Of a stretch of DNA of 46,412 nt, positions 7,259 through 15,893 are shown piece after piece. The number at the start of each line of letters is the position of its first letter. Positions within the stretch are counted from its first letter, which is position 1. The notes under the pieces were generated by a model. That model worked only from the letters and a program-made list of their open reading frames with translations, was not told the origin of the DNA and did no database searches. The position numbers were made by a program, and so were the translations under genes. This DNA is from an uncultured Mailhella sp. (GTDB lineage: Bacteria > Desulfobacterota > Desulfovibrionia > Desulfovibrionales > Desulfovibrionaceae), in the NCBI GenBank assembly GCA_910579055.1, contig CAJTSU010000008.1, forward strand, positions 1 to 46,412. Direction: 5' to 3'.

Positions 7259-9541
7259 TTAAACCAACGGAAATTCCATATTGATGAGCGCGCCGCCGCC
7301 CGGCGCGTTTTTCGCGGCGATACTGCCGCCGTGATCCTGCACCAGAGCGCGCACGATAGAAAGCCCCAACCCGGTTCCGCCCGGTTTGCGCGAATAATAG
7401 GGTTCAAACAATTTGGCGGCATCCTCCTCCGGGAGTCCAGGGCCGTTATCTTCAATTTGAACCCGCAAATTTTCCTGTTTCGCGTCCAGTTCCGCGCGAA
7501 CGATGACTTTTGCTCCGAAGACCGGCGTTTCCCCACCCAGGGCTTCCGCTGCGTTCCCCATCAGATTCAACAATACGCGGTGCATGGCTTCGGCATCCAA
7601 CGGCATGTCGGGAAGATGTTCAGGAATGTCCAATTGCCAGTCAATACGAGGGTGACTGGTGCGGAACATCATGACAAGTTCTTCAAGCAAAGGGTAAAGG
7701 TTTCCCTCCGCCAGGGAAACTTCGGGAATGGCGGCAAAAGAAGAAAACTCTGCGACCATATTTTGCATCCGCTCGACTTCTTTGATGATAAGCCCGATAG
7801 ATTGAACAAAGGCCGGATCATCAATGTGTGTCGAAAATTTTCTTTCCAGGCGCTGGGCGGACAGCTTGATAGGGGTCAGGGGATTTTTGATTTCGTGCGC
7901 GATGCGCTTGGCGACTTCTTGCCAGGCGGCAAAACGCTGCATGCGAGCCAGTTCGGTGATATCCTCGATAACCGCGACGACGCTACTGAATTCTCCTCCC
8001 TTTTCGATCTGTCCGGGCAATACCACAACGTGGAGCAGCAGCTTCCAGTGGCGGCCACCGCGTACAAAATCCAGCTCCTGCTGCCAGGGACGGTCCGGGT
8101 GCTTGCGCAAAGATTCATACATGGAGAGAAGCAAACGGGTGTATTCGGGCTGAAGGGACAAAGAAGGATTTCTTCCTTCCCAGCGTTTTGCCGATGTTGC
8201 AAATATGGTGCAGGCGGCCTTGTTCATGGTCTGGATATTTCCGTGCGCGTCAAGTGTGACGACGCCAGTGGCAATATTTTCCAGAACCGTTTCAATATAT
8301 TGATTACGGGCTTGAAGAATACTGCTGCGTTCTTCAAGAAGTTTGTTGAGATTTGTCAGGCGCTCCCGGCTTTCCCTGACATCCTGGGCCATTCTGTTAA
8401 ATGAGGCGACGAGTTGTCCCAGTTCATCCTTGCCGGAATCCTTGACGGGATCGTCCAGTTCGCCACGGGCAAGTTTGACCGTACCGCGGGACAATGCGAG
8501 AATGGGTTCGGTGAGCTGGCGGGAAAGGCGAAAGGCGACCCATACTGATCCAAAAATGACTACCAGACTTAATAATCCGAGCACAAGGGAAAAGGAAAGT
8601 TTGAGTGGACGCTTGAGATTTTTCAGCTGGCTGTATTCTTCAAAACCCTGGCTGATTTTTTCCAGCTCGGTCAAAAGCCCTTTACCCATGCTTTCCGCTG
8701 TGACCAGATAAAGTCCGTCCGATCCGGGCACAGGCACACTGCATACGACATAATCTCCTGAAGGTTCGGACCAGAGCATGGAATCAAAACCGGATCGGGC
8801 GGTCTGCTCCCAATTGAACCTTCTGCGGGCATTTTGCCAGATCGGGACGAAATTTTCCTGTGCGTGCCAATGGCGTTCCACATAGGACGGCGGATTGGAG
8901 GGAACACGCTGGATAAAGCCGACCAACGCCAGCCCGCTTTGTTTCTGGTGGCGTATAAGCAACGCATCATAATGTTCGCTGTCGGGGGGAAGAGCGGCCA
9001 GTTCTCCCAGTAAAATGTGGGCGTTGGCACGCAGACGTTCTGCAGCGGCCGCATAAAAATTCTGCCCGATTTGCAGCGCGGCCTGCATGGAATTCTCCAC
9101 TTGCGACTTGAACCAATAATCCACGCTGGTGACTACGACACGATTGGCCGCAAGAAACATGATCAGCACCGGGATAAAAGAAATGGAGATGAACGCAAGC
9201 ACCAACCGGGTACGCAGGCGCGACCCGAAAATTTTTCTCTTCCGCTCCACAAAGAGTTTGACCACACTGCGGGAAACGAGGAAAAGCACCACCAGCATTA
9301 AAATAATGTTGATGTTGAGCAGCACAAGGAAAAGCCAGGAATCGCCCTCAAGATAAGAGAGCTGCCACCATGAACTGATCATCACAACCAGCACGGTGAT
9401 CAACGCGGCCGTCAGTTCAAGGCGGCGACGACGCAGTTCACGTTCTTTCTGCTCCTCAGGAGAACGTCGCTCAGTGCCCTCTTCAGGAGGGAGGGGAATA
9501 TTGTCATCCGGGGAGGATGACCTCCATCGTCGAAGTTTCAT
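7259..9541 (-). CDS. NtrY-type membrane sensor histidine kinase
   Basis: A 760-residue sensor kinase. Order: a charged cytoplasmic start, three hydrophobic segments around 43-130, a periplasmic domain, a fourth membrane segment near 320-342, HAMP (RQLTEPILALSRGTVKLARG), a PAS domain (LENIATGVVTLDAHGNI), HisKA with the phosphoacceptor His549 in AHEIKNPLTPIKLSAQRLE, and an HATPase with EDNGPGLPEEDA and GGTGLGLSIVRAL. The H-box and four-helix input module match NtrY, which responds to nitrogen or redox state in other proteobacteria. No response regulator is adjacent: the neighbours are tilS (convergent) and an FmdB gene (divergent). The stimulus and the partner regulator are unknown. Confidence 0.9.
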   Translation of the reverse strand: MKLRRWRSSSPDDNIPLPPEEGTERRSPEEQKERELRRRRLELTAALITVLVVMISSWWQLSYLEGDSWLFLVLLNINIILMLVVLFLVSRSVVKLFVERKRKIFGSRLRTRLVLAFISISFIPVLIMFLAANRVVVTSVDYWFKSQVENSMQAALQIGQNFYAAAAERLRANAHILLGELAALPPDSEHYDALLIRHQKQSGLALVGFIQRVPSNPPSYVERHWHAQENFVPIWQNARRRFNWEQTARSGFDSMLWSEPSGDYVVCSVPVPGSDGLYLVTAESMGKGLLTELEKISQGFEEYSQLKNLKRPLKLSFSLVLGLLSLVVIFGSVWVAFRLSRQLTEPILALSRGTVKLARGELDDPVKDSGKDELGQLVASFNRMAQDVRESRERLTNLNKLLEERSSILQARNQYIETVLENIATGVVTLDAHGNIQTMNKAACTIFATSAKRWEGRNPSLSLQPEYTRLLLSMYESLRKHPDRPWQQELDFVRGGRHWKLLLHVVVLPGQIEKGGEFSSVVAVIEDITELARMQRFAAWQEVAKRIAHEIKNPLTPIKLSAQRLERKFSTHIDDPAFVQSIGLIIKEVERMQNMVAEFSSFAAIPEVSLAEGNLYPLLEELVMMFRTSHPRIDWQLDIPEHLPDMPLDAEAMHRVLLNLMGNAAEALGGETPVFGAKVIVRAELDAKQENLRVQIEDNGPGLPEEDAAKLFEPYYSRKPGGTGLGLSIVRALVQDHGGSIAAKNAPGGGALINMEFPLV

Positions 9542-9826
9542 AACTCACTTTAATCCTGAAATTATATGTGGAGCCGCGGTGTGATGCTCAGGCCTTTGGG
9601 ATGTACAGCTTCGCCGGAGTTTACTCTGTTTTTAAATACTTTGGAAAGTCGGGGCGGAACATGAGTATTGACCTTGCCTTCTTGTGGCACAGGGGAAAGG
9701 GCTTGGCAAGACGCCGGAGGAAGGAGGCCCCTCTTGCCATAATAAAAAAGAGAATTAGCTTAACGAAGTCGCGCCTCGGCCCGTGTTCGACAAAACTGCC
9801 GTGGCGTCTGTATTGGAGAAGTGTTT

Positions 9827-10099
9827 ATGCCCATGTTCGATTTCCATTGCCCAACGTGTCAGAATCTGTTTGAGGATCTGGTGTTTGGAGACGAAATTCC
9901 GCCCTGCCCGCAATGCGGAGAAGTCCGGACGGAACGCCGTGTTTCTGCACCAAGTCCGCAAAAAACGGGAGCTTTCCCTTTCAAGGTCGGCCCTGTCCAT
10001 CCCGTCATGCATACCCCCACCCCTTCATGCGGGGGGAATTGTTCGGGAGGCTGTTCCGGTTCGTCATGCCCCTCGGGCGCGGCGGAAAAACCGATCTGA
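9827..10099 (+). CDS. FmdB-family putative zinc-ribbon protein
   Basis: A 90-residue protein starting MPMFDFHCPTCQNLFEDL. It has two CxxC knuckles (CPTC near 8-11 and CPQC near 28-31) that form the FmdB/CxxC_CxxC_SSSS zinc ribbon, then a flexible tail rich in glycine, serine and cysteine (GGNCSGGCSGSSC) that may bind a second metal. The ATG at 9827 has GGAG eight bases upstream, which is better than the GTG at 9821. It sits 44 bases before htrA and is probably cotranscribed. FmdB proteins are proposed regulators, but their biochemical role is not established. Confidence 0.85.
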   Translation: MPMFDFHCPTCQNLFEDLVFGDEIPPCPQCGEVRTERRVSAPSPQKTGAFPFKVGPVHPVMHTPTPSCGGNCSGGCSGSSCPSGAAEKPI

Positions 10100-10143
10100 A
10101 AAAGTTCTCGTTGCTCTTTTACCACATCTTGAGGAGATTAATA

Positions 10144-11556
10144 ATGAACAAACTTTTACGTCATACCGTTTCCGGGCTCGCGCTTGCGCTGATGGCCGCA
10201 AGTGCGGCCCAGGCAGCTGCAACACTGCCGAATTTTGTTCCCTTGGCGAAAAACGCCGGCCCCGCTGTGGTCAACATCAGTACGGAAAGAGAAGTTGTCG
10301 GCCGCATGGGCGGCATGTTTGAAGGTATGCCTCCCGGTATGGAACGCTTTTTCGAGCAGTTCGGGCCGTTCCAGGGGCAGCAGGGGCCGCGAACCCGCAA
10401 TGCCCTGGGCTCAGGCTTCATTATTTCGAGTGACGGCTATATCGTGACCAACAACCATGTGGTTGAAGGCGCTGATAAAATCTATATCAATCTGGAGGGC
10501 GATTCCAGCAAGGCTCATTCACTGGAAGCCAAACTGATCGGACGCGATCCGGAAACGGATATTGCCTTGCTTAAAGTGGATAACAGCAAGCCCCTCCCCG
10601 TGCTTCCTTTTGGCGACTCCGATCGTCTTGAAGTCGGCGAATGGGTCGTAGCCATCGGCAACCCCTTTGGCCTGAGCAATACTGTCACCGCCGGAATTCT
10701 GAGTGCCAAGGGCCGTGACATTCATTCCGGCCCCTTTGACAACTTCCTGCAGACAGATGCCTCGATCAACCCCGGCAACAGCGGTGGACCGCTGATTAAC
10801 ATGGACGGCGAAGTCATTGGCATTAACACCGCCATTGTAGCGAGTGGTCAGGGTATCGGTTTTGCCATTCCCAGTAATCTGGCAATGAAAATTGTCGAAG
10901 AACTGAAAGAAGGCAAGAAGGTCAGCCGCGGTTGGATGGGTGTCGCCATTCAGGATGTGGACGAAAATGTGGCCAAGGCGTTGGGTCTGAAGGACGCGCA
11001 GGGCGCGCTCATCGGATCCGTCACCAAGGATGAACCTGCGGATAAGGGGGGGCTCAAGGCCGGCGATGTCATTGTTCGTGTAGGCAAGAATCCCGTGAAG
11101 AATTCTGCCGAGTTGCTGCGCCGTGTTGCGGAACTCAAGCCCGGCACGGAAGTTACCGTCAGCGTGATGCGCAACGGCAAGGAATTGCAAAAGAGCGTTG
11201 TGCTTGGCGAGCGTGCCCAGAGCGGTATTCGACAGGAAGAAAGCAAGGCGGAAAGCGGCATCGCCCTCGGCCTGAACATCCGTCCGCTGACCAGGGAAGA
11301 TGCGCGTTCCCTTGACTTGCCCGCCGATACCAAGGGCCTGCTCATTGTCAAGGTGAAGCCTGGTAGCCCGGCCGAAAAGGCTGGCCTGCGCTCCGGCGAT
11401 GTCATCCGCTCCGCCAACCTCAATGAAGTGAACAATGCTGAAGAACTGCGCGGCATCCTGGAAAAGGAAGCCAAGGAACGTGGCGCGGTCATGTTCCAGG
11501 TTCTCCGCCGGGGCGACAGTTTCTTCGTCACCGTACCTTTCGCTACTGGTAAATAA
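10144..11556 (+). CDS. htrA: Periplasmic serine endoprotease, HtrA/DegP/DegQ (Do) family
   Basis: A 470-residue periplasmic protease/chaperone that degrades misfolded envelope proteins. A Sec signal peptide ends at about residue 24 (AAQA|A). The catalytic triad is visible: His105 in TNNHVVEG, Asp139 in ETDIALLKVD and Ser213 in INPGNSGGPL. Two PDZ domains follow (about 250-350 and 370-465; GSVTKDEPADKGGLKAGDVI and VKPGSPAEKAGLRSGDVI). A G-M-P-P-G-M-rich LA-loop segment lies near residues 60-75. The ATG at 10144 has a GAGGAG ribosome site. It is in an operon with the FmdB gene and is closed by a strong terminator at 11602. Confidence 0.96.
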   Translation: MNKLLRHTVSGLALALMAASAAQAAATLPNFVPLAKNAGPAVVNISTEREVVGRMGGMFEGMPPGMERFFEQFGPFQGQQGPRTRNALGSGFIISSDGYIVTNNHVVEGADKIYINLEGDSSKAHSLEAKLIGRDPETDIALLKVDNSKPLPVLPFGDSDRLEVGEWVVAIGNPFGLSNTVTAGILSAKGRDIHSGPFDNFLQTDASINPGNSGGPLINMDGEVIGINTAIVASGQGIGFAIPSNLAMKIVEELKEGKKVSRGWMGVAIQDVDENVAKALGLKDAQGALIGSVTKDEPADKGGLKAGDVIVRVGKNPVKNSAELLRRVAELKPGTEVTVSVMRNGKELQKSVVLGERAQSGIRQEESKAESGIALGLNIRPLTREDARSLDLPADTKGLLIVKVKPGSPAEKAGLRSGDVIRSANLNEVNNAEELRGILEKEAKERGAVMFQVLRRGDSFFVTVPFATGK

Positions 11557-11601
11557 GGCTTATCCATCCTGAAGAACGGGGAGTTTTCTTCCCACATGAA
11601 T

Positions 11602-11635
11602 AAAAGGCGACCCTCGGAAAGAGGATCGCCTTTTT
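11602..11635 (+). terminator. Rho-independent terminator of htrA
   Basis: The arms AAAAGGCGACCCTC and GAGGATCGCCTTTT (one A-C mismatch) flank a GGAAA loop and run into five T residues, 45 bases after the htrA stop. Confidence 0.88.
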
Positions 11636-11738
11636 GATTAGGCTCTGTCATAGCTTCCGCGGCCTACTATACAGCGGGGGGGGCGTCGCGAGCACTCAAT
11701 GCCCGCAAGCCCGAAGACTCGGCTAACGGGAACGCTGC

Positions 11739-11780
11739 TCGGCCTCCAGGCTCGTTGCGCTCGCGCCTCCGGCGGTCAAG
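11739..11780 (-). repeat. Dispersed repeat family A, inverted copy
   Basis: Read on the minus strand this is CTTGACCGCCGGAGGCGCGA followed by GCGCAACGAGCCTGGAGG. Nearly the same string occurs on the plus strand at 22481-22519 and, with small changes, at 28915-28951. It lies in the 400-base gene-free stretch after the htrA terminator, which otherwise holds the family C copy at 11840. Confidence 0.75.
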
Positions 11781-11839
11781 GGGCTCGACCTGCTCACAAT
11801 TTTCGGGGCTGCTGACAAAGTCAGCAACCCCACGTTGGA

Positions 11840-11962
11840 TACTTCATATTCAATGTTAAGATCGCGTCGCCGAAAGCGCGGTTTCGGCGAGCGAACCCGG
11901 CTGTACCGCCGCGCCAGGATTGCGTCTGCTGGCCAATAATCTGAAATATTTTATGTTACGGA
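11840..11962 (+). repeat. Dispersed repeat family C, second copy
   Basis: Aligns with 345-516 through several short conserved blocks. It contains a perfect 9-bp stem, TCGCCGAAA (11867-11875) with TTTCGGCGA (11882-11890), around a GCGCGG loop. It abuts the stop codon of the OmpA-like gene, as the first copy abuts the hemA stop, so the element sits just downstream of a minus-strand gene in both cases. Confidence 0.65.
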
Positions 11963-12622
11963 TTACTGGTATTGCCCTGTGGGATTGATACGTACTTCTA
12001 CACGACGATTCTGCTGGCGGCCAAACTCGGTGTTGTTATCGGCTATGGGAGAATTTTTGCCATAGCCGATTGCAATGATTCGGGAGGGGGCCACGCCGCT
12101 CTGTACAAGAGCATTTTTGACGCTCATGGCTCGCTGCTCCGAAAGAGTTTGATTATAGGCCGACGAACCGCTGCTGTCGGTATGGCCTTCAACACGGATG
12201 GTGGTCTGCGGATAGCTGTTCAGCACCTGGGCTACCCGGTTCAGCTCGTTGTATAGCCCCGGGCGGATGGCGTCCGAATTTACATCAAAGGTCACATCGC
12301 TTTTGAAGGTCAATGCCAGCATATCGCCTTCACGCTGAAGAGCTACAGCCTGGGAGGAGGCGAGAGCCTGCCGCATCTCATTTTCCTGCCGATCCATCAT
12401 GCTGCCTATGCCTGTGCCGGCCATGCCTCCGATAACTGCTCCGGCGGCAGTGCCTATCAGGGTGGATTTTGTATTACCGCCGATAATTTGTCCGAGAATA
12501 GCCCCTGCCGCCGCGCCGCCTGCGGTGCCATAGGCAGCGCCTTTGCCCGTGTTGGAGTAATTGGCGCACCCACTGCCGATCAGCAGAGACAGTGACAGTC
12601 CGAGAACGTAAATCTTTTTCAT
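11963..12622 (-). CDS. OmpA-family peptidoglycan-binding lipoprotein (YiaD-like)
   Basis: A 219-residue outer-membrane lipoprotein. A signal sequence ends at Cys19 (LLIGSGC); the -3 position is Gly rather than the usual Leu/Val, so the lipobox is slightly atypical. Residues 28-78 form glycine-zipper repeats (GAAYGTAGGAAAGAILGQIIGG and GTAAGAVIGGMAGTGIG), and 105-215 form the OmpA C-terminal domain, with the diaminopimelate-binding Asp in EGHTDSSGS and Arg in SEQRAMSVKNAL. The ATG at 12622 has AAAGGA seven bases upstream. It is transcribed alone. It probably tethers the outer membrane to the cell wall. Confidence 0.92.
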   Translation of the reverse strand: MKKIYVLGLSLSLLIGSGCANYSNTGKGAAYGTAGGAAAGAILGQIIGGNTKSTLIGTAAGAVIGGMAGTGIGSMMDRQENEMRQALASSQAVALQREGDMLALTFKSDVTFDVNSDAIRPGLYNELNRVAQVLNSYPQTTIRVEGHTDSSGSSAYNQTLSEQRAMSVKNALVQSGVAPSRIIAIGYGKNSPIADNNTEFGRQQNRRVEVRINPTGQYQ

Positions 12623-12677
12623 GGTGTTGTCCTTTTTTGTGTCATGGGGTTAAAGGCTGCAAGGTGGATTTTACACG

Positions 12678-12693
12678 ATCCTTATAAAAGGAT
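12678..12693. promoter_or_regulatory. Small palindrome upstream of the OmpA-like gene
   Basis: ATCCTT-ATAA-AAGGAT is a perfect inverted repeat 56 bases before the lipoprotein start and may be an operator. A possible minus-strand -10 (TAAAAT) lies beside it, but no convincing -35 was found. Confidence 0.25.
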
Positions 12694-12882
12694 TTGCTTT
12701 AACGCGGAACAATCCTTCTTTGTCCTTTTGAGATACAAAACTCAAGAGAGAACATAAACGGCATGCAAAAAAACGCAACCTTCTCGTTCACGCAATCCAG
12801 GGTACAAACGCCTTCCCGCTTGACCGCTCCGGGAACTCCCCGTATTTTATCCCAATATTCAGCACATGGAGGAGAGGAGCAC

Positions 12883-13107
12883 ATGTTGAACATGAAATAT
12901 CTTGAAGAACTGGAAGATTATATGAAGTCCGGCAATTTGGAGGAGGATTTTAAGTGGTCCACTGAAGAACGTCGACAAGAGTTGCTGGAATTTCTTGAAA
13001 AGTTGATGGATCTTGGCGAGCTGGCTGATGCCACGGCCACCGCAGTTATTTTCAAGGGTTCTCAGCTGGGGGCAATGTTCGGCAAGGCGGCCACGGAACA
13101 AAAGTAG
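12883..13107 (+). CDS. Small acidic protein of unknown function
   Basis: A 74-residue acidic, helical protein (MLNMKYLEELEDYMKSGNLE...) not assigned to a family. Start at the ATG at 12883, preceded by a strong purine run (GGAGGAGAGGAG) 3 to 14 bases upstream; a longer reading from 12763 would use a leader without a ribosome site. Residues 1-45 are strongly helical (EERRQELLEFLEKLMDLGEL); the tail is small and hydrophobic (ATATAVIFKGSQLGAMFGKA). Its last 46 bases overlap the end of the convergent rsmG gene. It is probably a real gene given the ribosome site; function unknown. Confidence 0.7.
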   Translation: MLNMKYLEELEDYMKSGNLEEDFKWSTEERRQELLEFLEKLMDLGELADATATAVIFKGSQLGAMFGKAATEQK

Positions 13108-13760
13108 CGGGAATCGCGTCCTACGCGATACATTTGGGTATTTTCCAGTTCCCATCCGGACGGCAGGAGATTCCTCTCAAGCGGATCGCGCGTCATAAAC
13201 AGGACGTGGCCTCCGCAGTACAACTTGTCTGTCAGAAGTTTCAGAACCTCCCTCCAAGGCATAAAAGCGCGGCTTAGCACCAAATGTGCCTTACGGCCCG
13301 GCATAAATGCCTCTACTCGGCCGTGAAAGGCATGGGTGCGCGGCAGAACCAAACGGGCTAATACGGTGGAGAGGAAAAGAGCGCGTTTTTCTCGCGCTTC
13401 CACCAGCCAGTACTCGCCTCGTTGCCAGAACATACGCAAAGGTATGCCCGGCAATCCCGCGCCCGCTCCGAGATCCCATATTTGGGCATCATCCGCCCCA
13501 TAGTTTGCAGCACAGCGCTGAGCCATGTCTGTCTGGTTTTCCAGATACCGCGCGAGATGAAGACTGTCTGAAACCAGAGATTCCAGACATGTTTCCCATG
13601 AATTCGCGCCGACGAGGTTCATCACACGATTCCATTTCATGAGCAGCTCAAGATATTCTGCAAGTTGCTGAGCTTGCCTTTCTGAAACGCTGAATCCCTG
13701 GTCGTCGCAAAGACGCGTTACCGCCTCGGGTGTGCAAGGGGCGATGGCGCGACGTTTCAT
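13062..13760 (-). CDS. rsmG: 16S rRNA (guanine-527-N7)-methyltransferase
   Basis: Methylates N7 of G527 in 16S rRNA. The 232-residue protein has the SAM-binding motif IWDLGAGAGLPGIPL near 95-109, preceded by the N-terminal helices with LMKWNRVMNLVGA, a GidB hallmark. The ATG at 13760 has AAAGGA nine bases upstream and shares ATGA with the plsC stop, so the two are translationally coupled. It is the last gene of the minus-strand run from 18377. Its 3' end overlaps the convergent small gene by 46 bases. Confidence 0.94.
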   Translation of the reverse strand: MKRRAIAPCTPEAVTRLCDDQGFSVSERQAQQLAEYLELLMKWNRVMNLVGANSWETCLESLVSDSLHLARYLENQTDMAQRCAANYGADDAQIWDLGAGAGLPGIPLRMFWQRGEYWLVEAREKRALFLSTVLARLVLPRTHAFHGRVEAFMPGRKAHLVLSRAFMPWREVLKLLTDKLYCGGHVLFMTRDPLERNLLPSGWELENTQMYRVGRDSRYFCSVAALPNIAPS

Positions 13761-14542
13761 CGGGGCGTTTCCTTTGTTTGCACTTCCTGAATCCAACGCT
13801 CATGCCAGTCGCAGATATAGGCTACAATTTCCTCATGTTCCGCCTTACCGTTGCCCGCAATGGAAACAGGCGCTCCAAATCGAATATGAACAGGGAGTTC
13901 CGGCCGGATCCAGCCGATATCCTTGATTATGGTTCCCGTACCCCATGCATCTGTTTTCAGGGCGATGGGGACCACCGGAACTTTTGCCTTTCGGGCCAGC
14001 TTGACGCCCAGGCTGCTGAAGGCTCCAGAATCCACGGTATGAGAACGTGTGCCCTGAGGAAAGATAATCACCGAACGTCCTGAAGCGAGGTGCCTGCCGC
14101 CTCCGTCCAGCACGACATTAAGATCCTCCCGGGGATTCTTACGCCCCACCACCAGAGGATCACGAGATTTGAGCACAGGACCGAGACACGGGTACTTGAG
14201 TAAAGAACCTTTCACCACAAAAGTGACATCACGGATGGGTTGAATGATGCAGGGCAGAAAAAAAGTCTCCAGAGTGCTCATGTGATTGGCGACAAAAACG
14301 CAAGGTGACTCCAGTGCGGTGATATGTTCCACTCCTTCAATATGCAGTTGTGCACCCGTAGCCTCAAGGGCATCTCCTACCTCTTGGCTGCTCTGTACCC
14401 AGTCATCTCCGGTATAGGTTCCGTTACGGGCGATACGTCCGGCTCTTGACAAAATACCCGCCATCAGGCTGTAAAAGCGCAGGGAAGGAAATGCGCAGGA
14501 TTGGATTTCCGAAGTATGGTAATTACGCGCGTATTTGAGCAT
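13757..14542 (-). CDS. plsC: 1-acyl-sn-glycerol-3-phosphate acyltransferase
   Basis: Makes phosphatidic acid from lysophosphatidic acid at the inner membrane. The 261-residue protein has the acyltransferase block I as NHMSTLE near 86 (NHx4E where many PlsC enzymes have NHx4D), block II as VVKGSLLKYPCLG, block III as FPQGTRS and block IV as VPVVPIAL. The ATG at 14542 has GGAGG seven bases upstream. It is coupled to rsmG by an ATGA overlap and lies 28 bases after rarA. The Glu in block I is conservative and also occurs in related acyltransferases, so activity is likely. Confidence 0.92.
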   Translation of the reverse strand: MLKYARNYHTSEIQSCAFPSLRFYSLMAGILSRAGRIARNGTYTGDDWVQSSQEVGDALEATGAQLHIEGVEHITALESPCVFVANHMSTLETFFLPCIIQPIRDVTFVVKGSLLKYPCLGPVLKSRDPLVVGRKNPREDLNVVLDGGGRHLASGRSVIIFPQGTRSHTVDSGAFSSLGVKLARKAKVPVVPIALKTDAWGTGTIIKDIGWIRPELPVHIRFGAPVSIAGNGKAEHEEIVAYICDWHERWIQEVQTKETPR

Positions 14543-14570
14543 TCTTTGCCTCCCGTCAGTTTGGCAGACG

Positions 14571-15805
14571 TCAGGATTTTTTTTTCGGGGGAACAGGGCC
14601 GCTGCTGTTCAGACGTTTTTTCCACCACATGGCAAGGCGGGGTTCCTGCCCCAGTTCTTTGGCTTGGTAAAAACGGCGGACAACTACTTCGGCCGGCAGA
14701 TATTCCTGCGCGACCCAGGCCCCTGTAAAGTTATGCGGGTACTGGTAATCTTTACCATATCCCCATTCTTTTTGCAGGCGGGTGGTGGCATTGCGCAGGT
14801 GAAGCGGCACAGGTTGCGGACCGCTGTTTTTGATTTCCCGTACGACATTATGCCACGCTGCATAGGTCGAATTGCTTTTCAGCGCGAGCGAGAGATAGAC
14901 AACTGTTTCCGCCAGAGGAATATACCCTTCCGGCATGCCTACAAATTCCACAGCCTGCTGACAGGCCACGGCCAGAGGTAGAGCGGCAGGGCCAATCCGA
15001 TGTCTTCGGATGCAGAGAGAATCAGACGGCGACAGATAAAGCGCGGGTCCTCGCCGCCCTCGACCAGACATGCCAGATAGTAAAGCGCCGCATCCGGGTC
15101 GCTCCCCCGGATTGATTTGATCAACGCGGAGGCAAGTTCATAGTGGTTGTCTCCGTCCTTGTCATGCCGGCTGAGAATTTCCGGAAGGTTCTGGCGCACC
15201 TCATTAAGGCTGCGTTTGTCTTCCGGCATTGATGCTACATATTCAATGAGGTTAAGCAGGGTGCGAGCGTCGCCATTGGAAACGCCGGCAAGAAAACCCA
15301 GCACATCATCATCAAGATCTGCGCCTTCTTTTTCCGCACCGCGCTTTGCCAGTGTAACCAACTCTTCTTTGAGCAGAGGGCGCAGCCTGAGCACATGCAG
15401 ACGTGACAAAAGCTGCCTTGTAACACTGAAAGAAGGATTTTCCGTGGTAGTGGCCAACATGGTGATTTCGCCGCTTTCCAGTAACGGCAGAAAAAAATCT
15501 TGTTGTGCCTTGGAAAAACGGTGAAGTTCATCTAAAACCAGAATATCAACACCGTTGAGCTGGCGTCTGAGCTGTTGAAGCCCGGCTTCCGGGGCGCTGA
15601 GCCTCAACACCGTCCCCCCGCGGGCTCTGGCGAGAAGCAAGGCCAGCGTAGATTTGCCGCATCCGGGTGGGCCGAACAGCAGAAGACTCGGCAGGCGAGG
15701 TGCGGAAAGCAGGGACTTGATGCGCGCCGCCAGGTGTTCCTGTCCGACGAAAGCGGCAAAGTCCTCCGGGCGCAGACTTTCGGGAAGGGGTTGGGATACA
15801 GACAT
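14571..15805 (-). pseudogene. rarA: RarA/MgsA AAA+ ATPase, frameshifted near residue 275
   Basis: RarA acts at stalled replication forks and resembles clamp-loader ATPases. The first frame (from the ATG at 15805, with AGGA upstream) has Walker A LLLFGPPGCGKSTLA, Walker B ILVLDELHRFSKAQQ, sensor TTTENPSFSV and the helical start of the oligomerization domain, then runs LSASEDIGLALPLYLW to a stop at 14939. The rest of the protein (AALPLAVACQQAVEFVGMPEG... to PPKKKS) continues in another frame to 14571. Only five bases (14985-14989) separate the codons for GLA and AALPLA, where relatives have a D-P-x segment, so four bases appear to be missing. The truncated product would keep the ATPase core and lose most of the C-terminal domain. 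A sequencing error is the alternative. Confidence 0.85.
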
Positions 15806-15893
15806 AGGGGCATCCTGCAAAAAAGATCGTCACGCGAAAAAAAGCAATGTAGATGATTTTCGTGTCACTGCAAAGATGCCTTAATTTCACACA

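Noticed and set aside
7250..8404. Plus-strand open frame continuing after tilS
   Set aside because: Antisense to the kinase and ATPase domains of the NtrY-type gene, which carry all the expected motifs.
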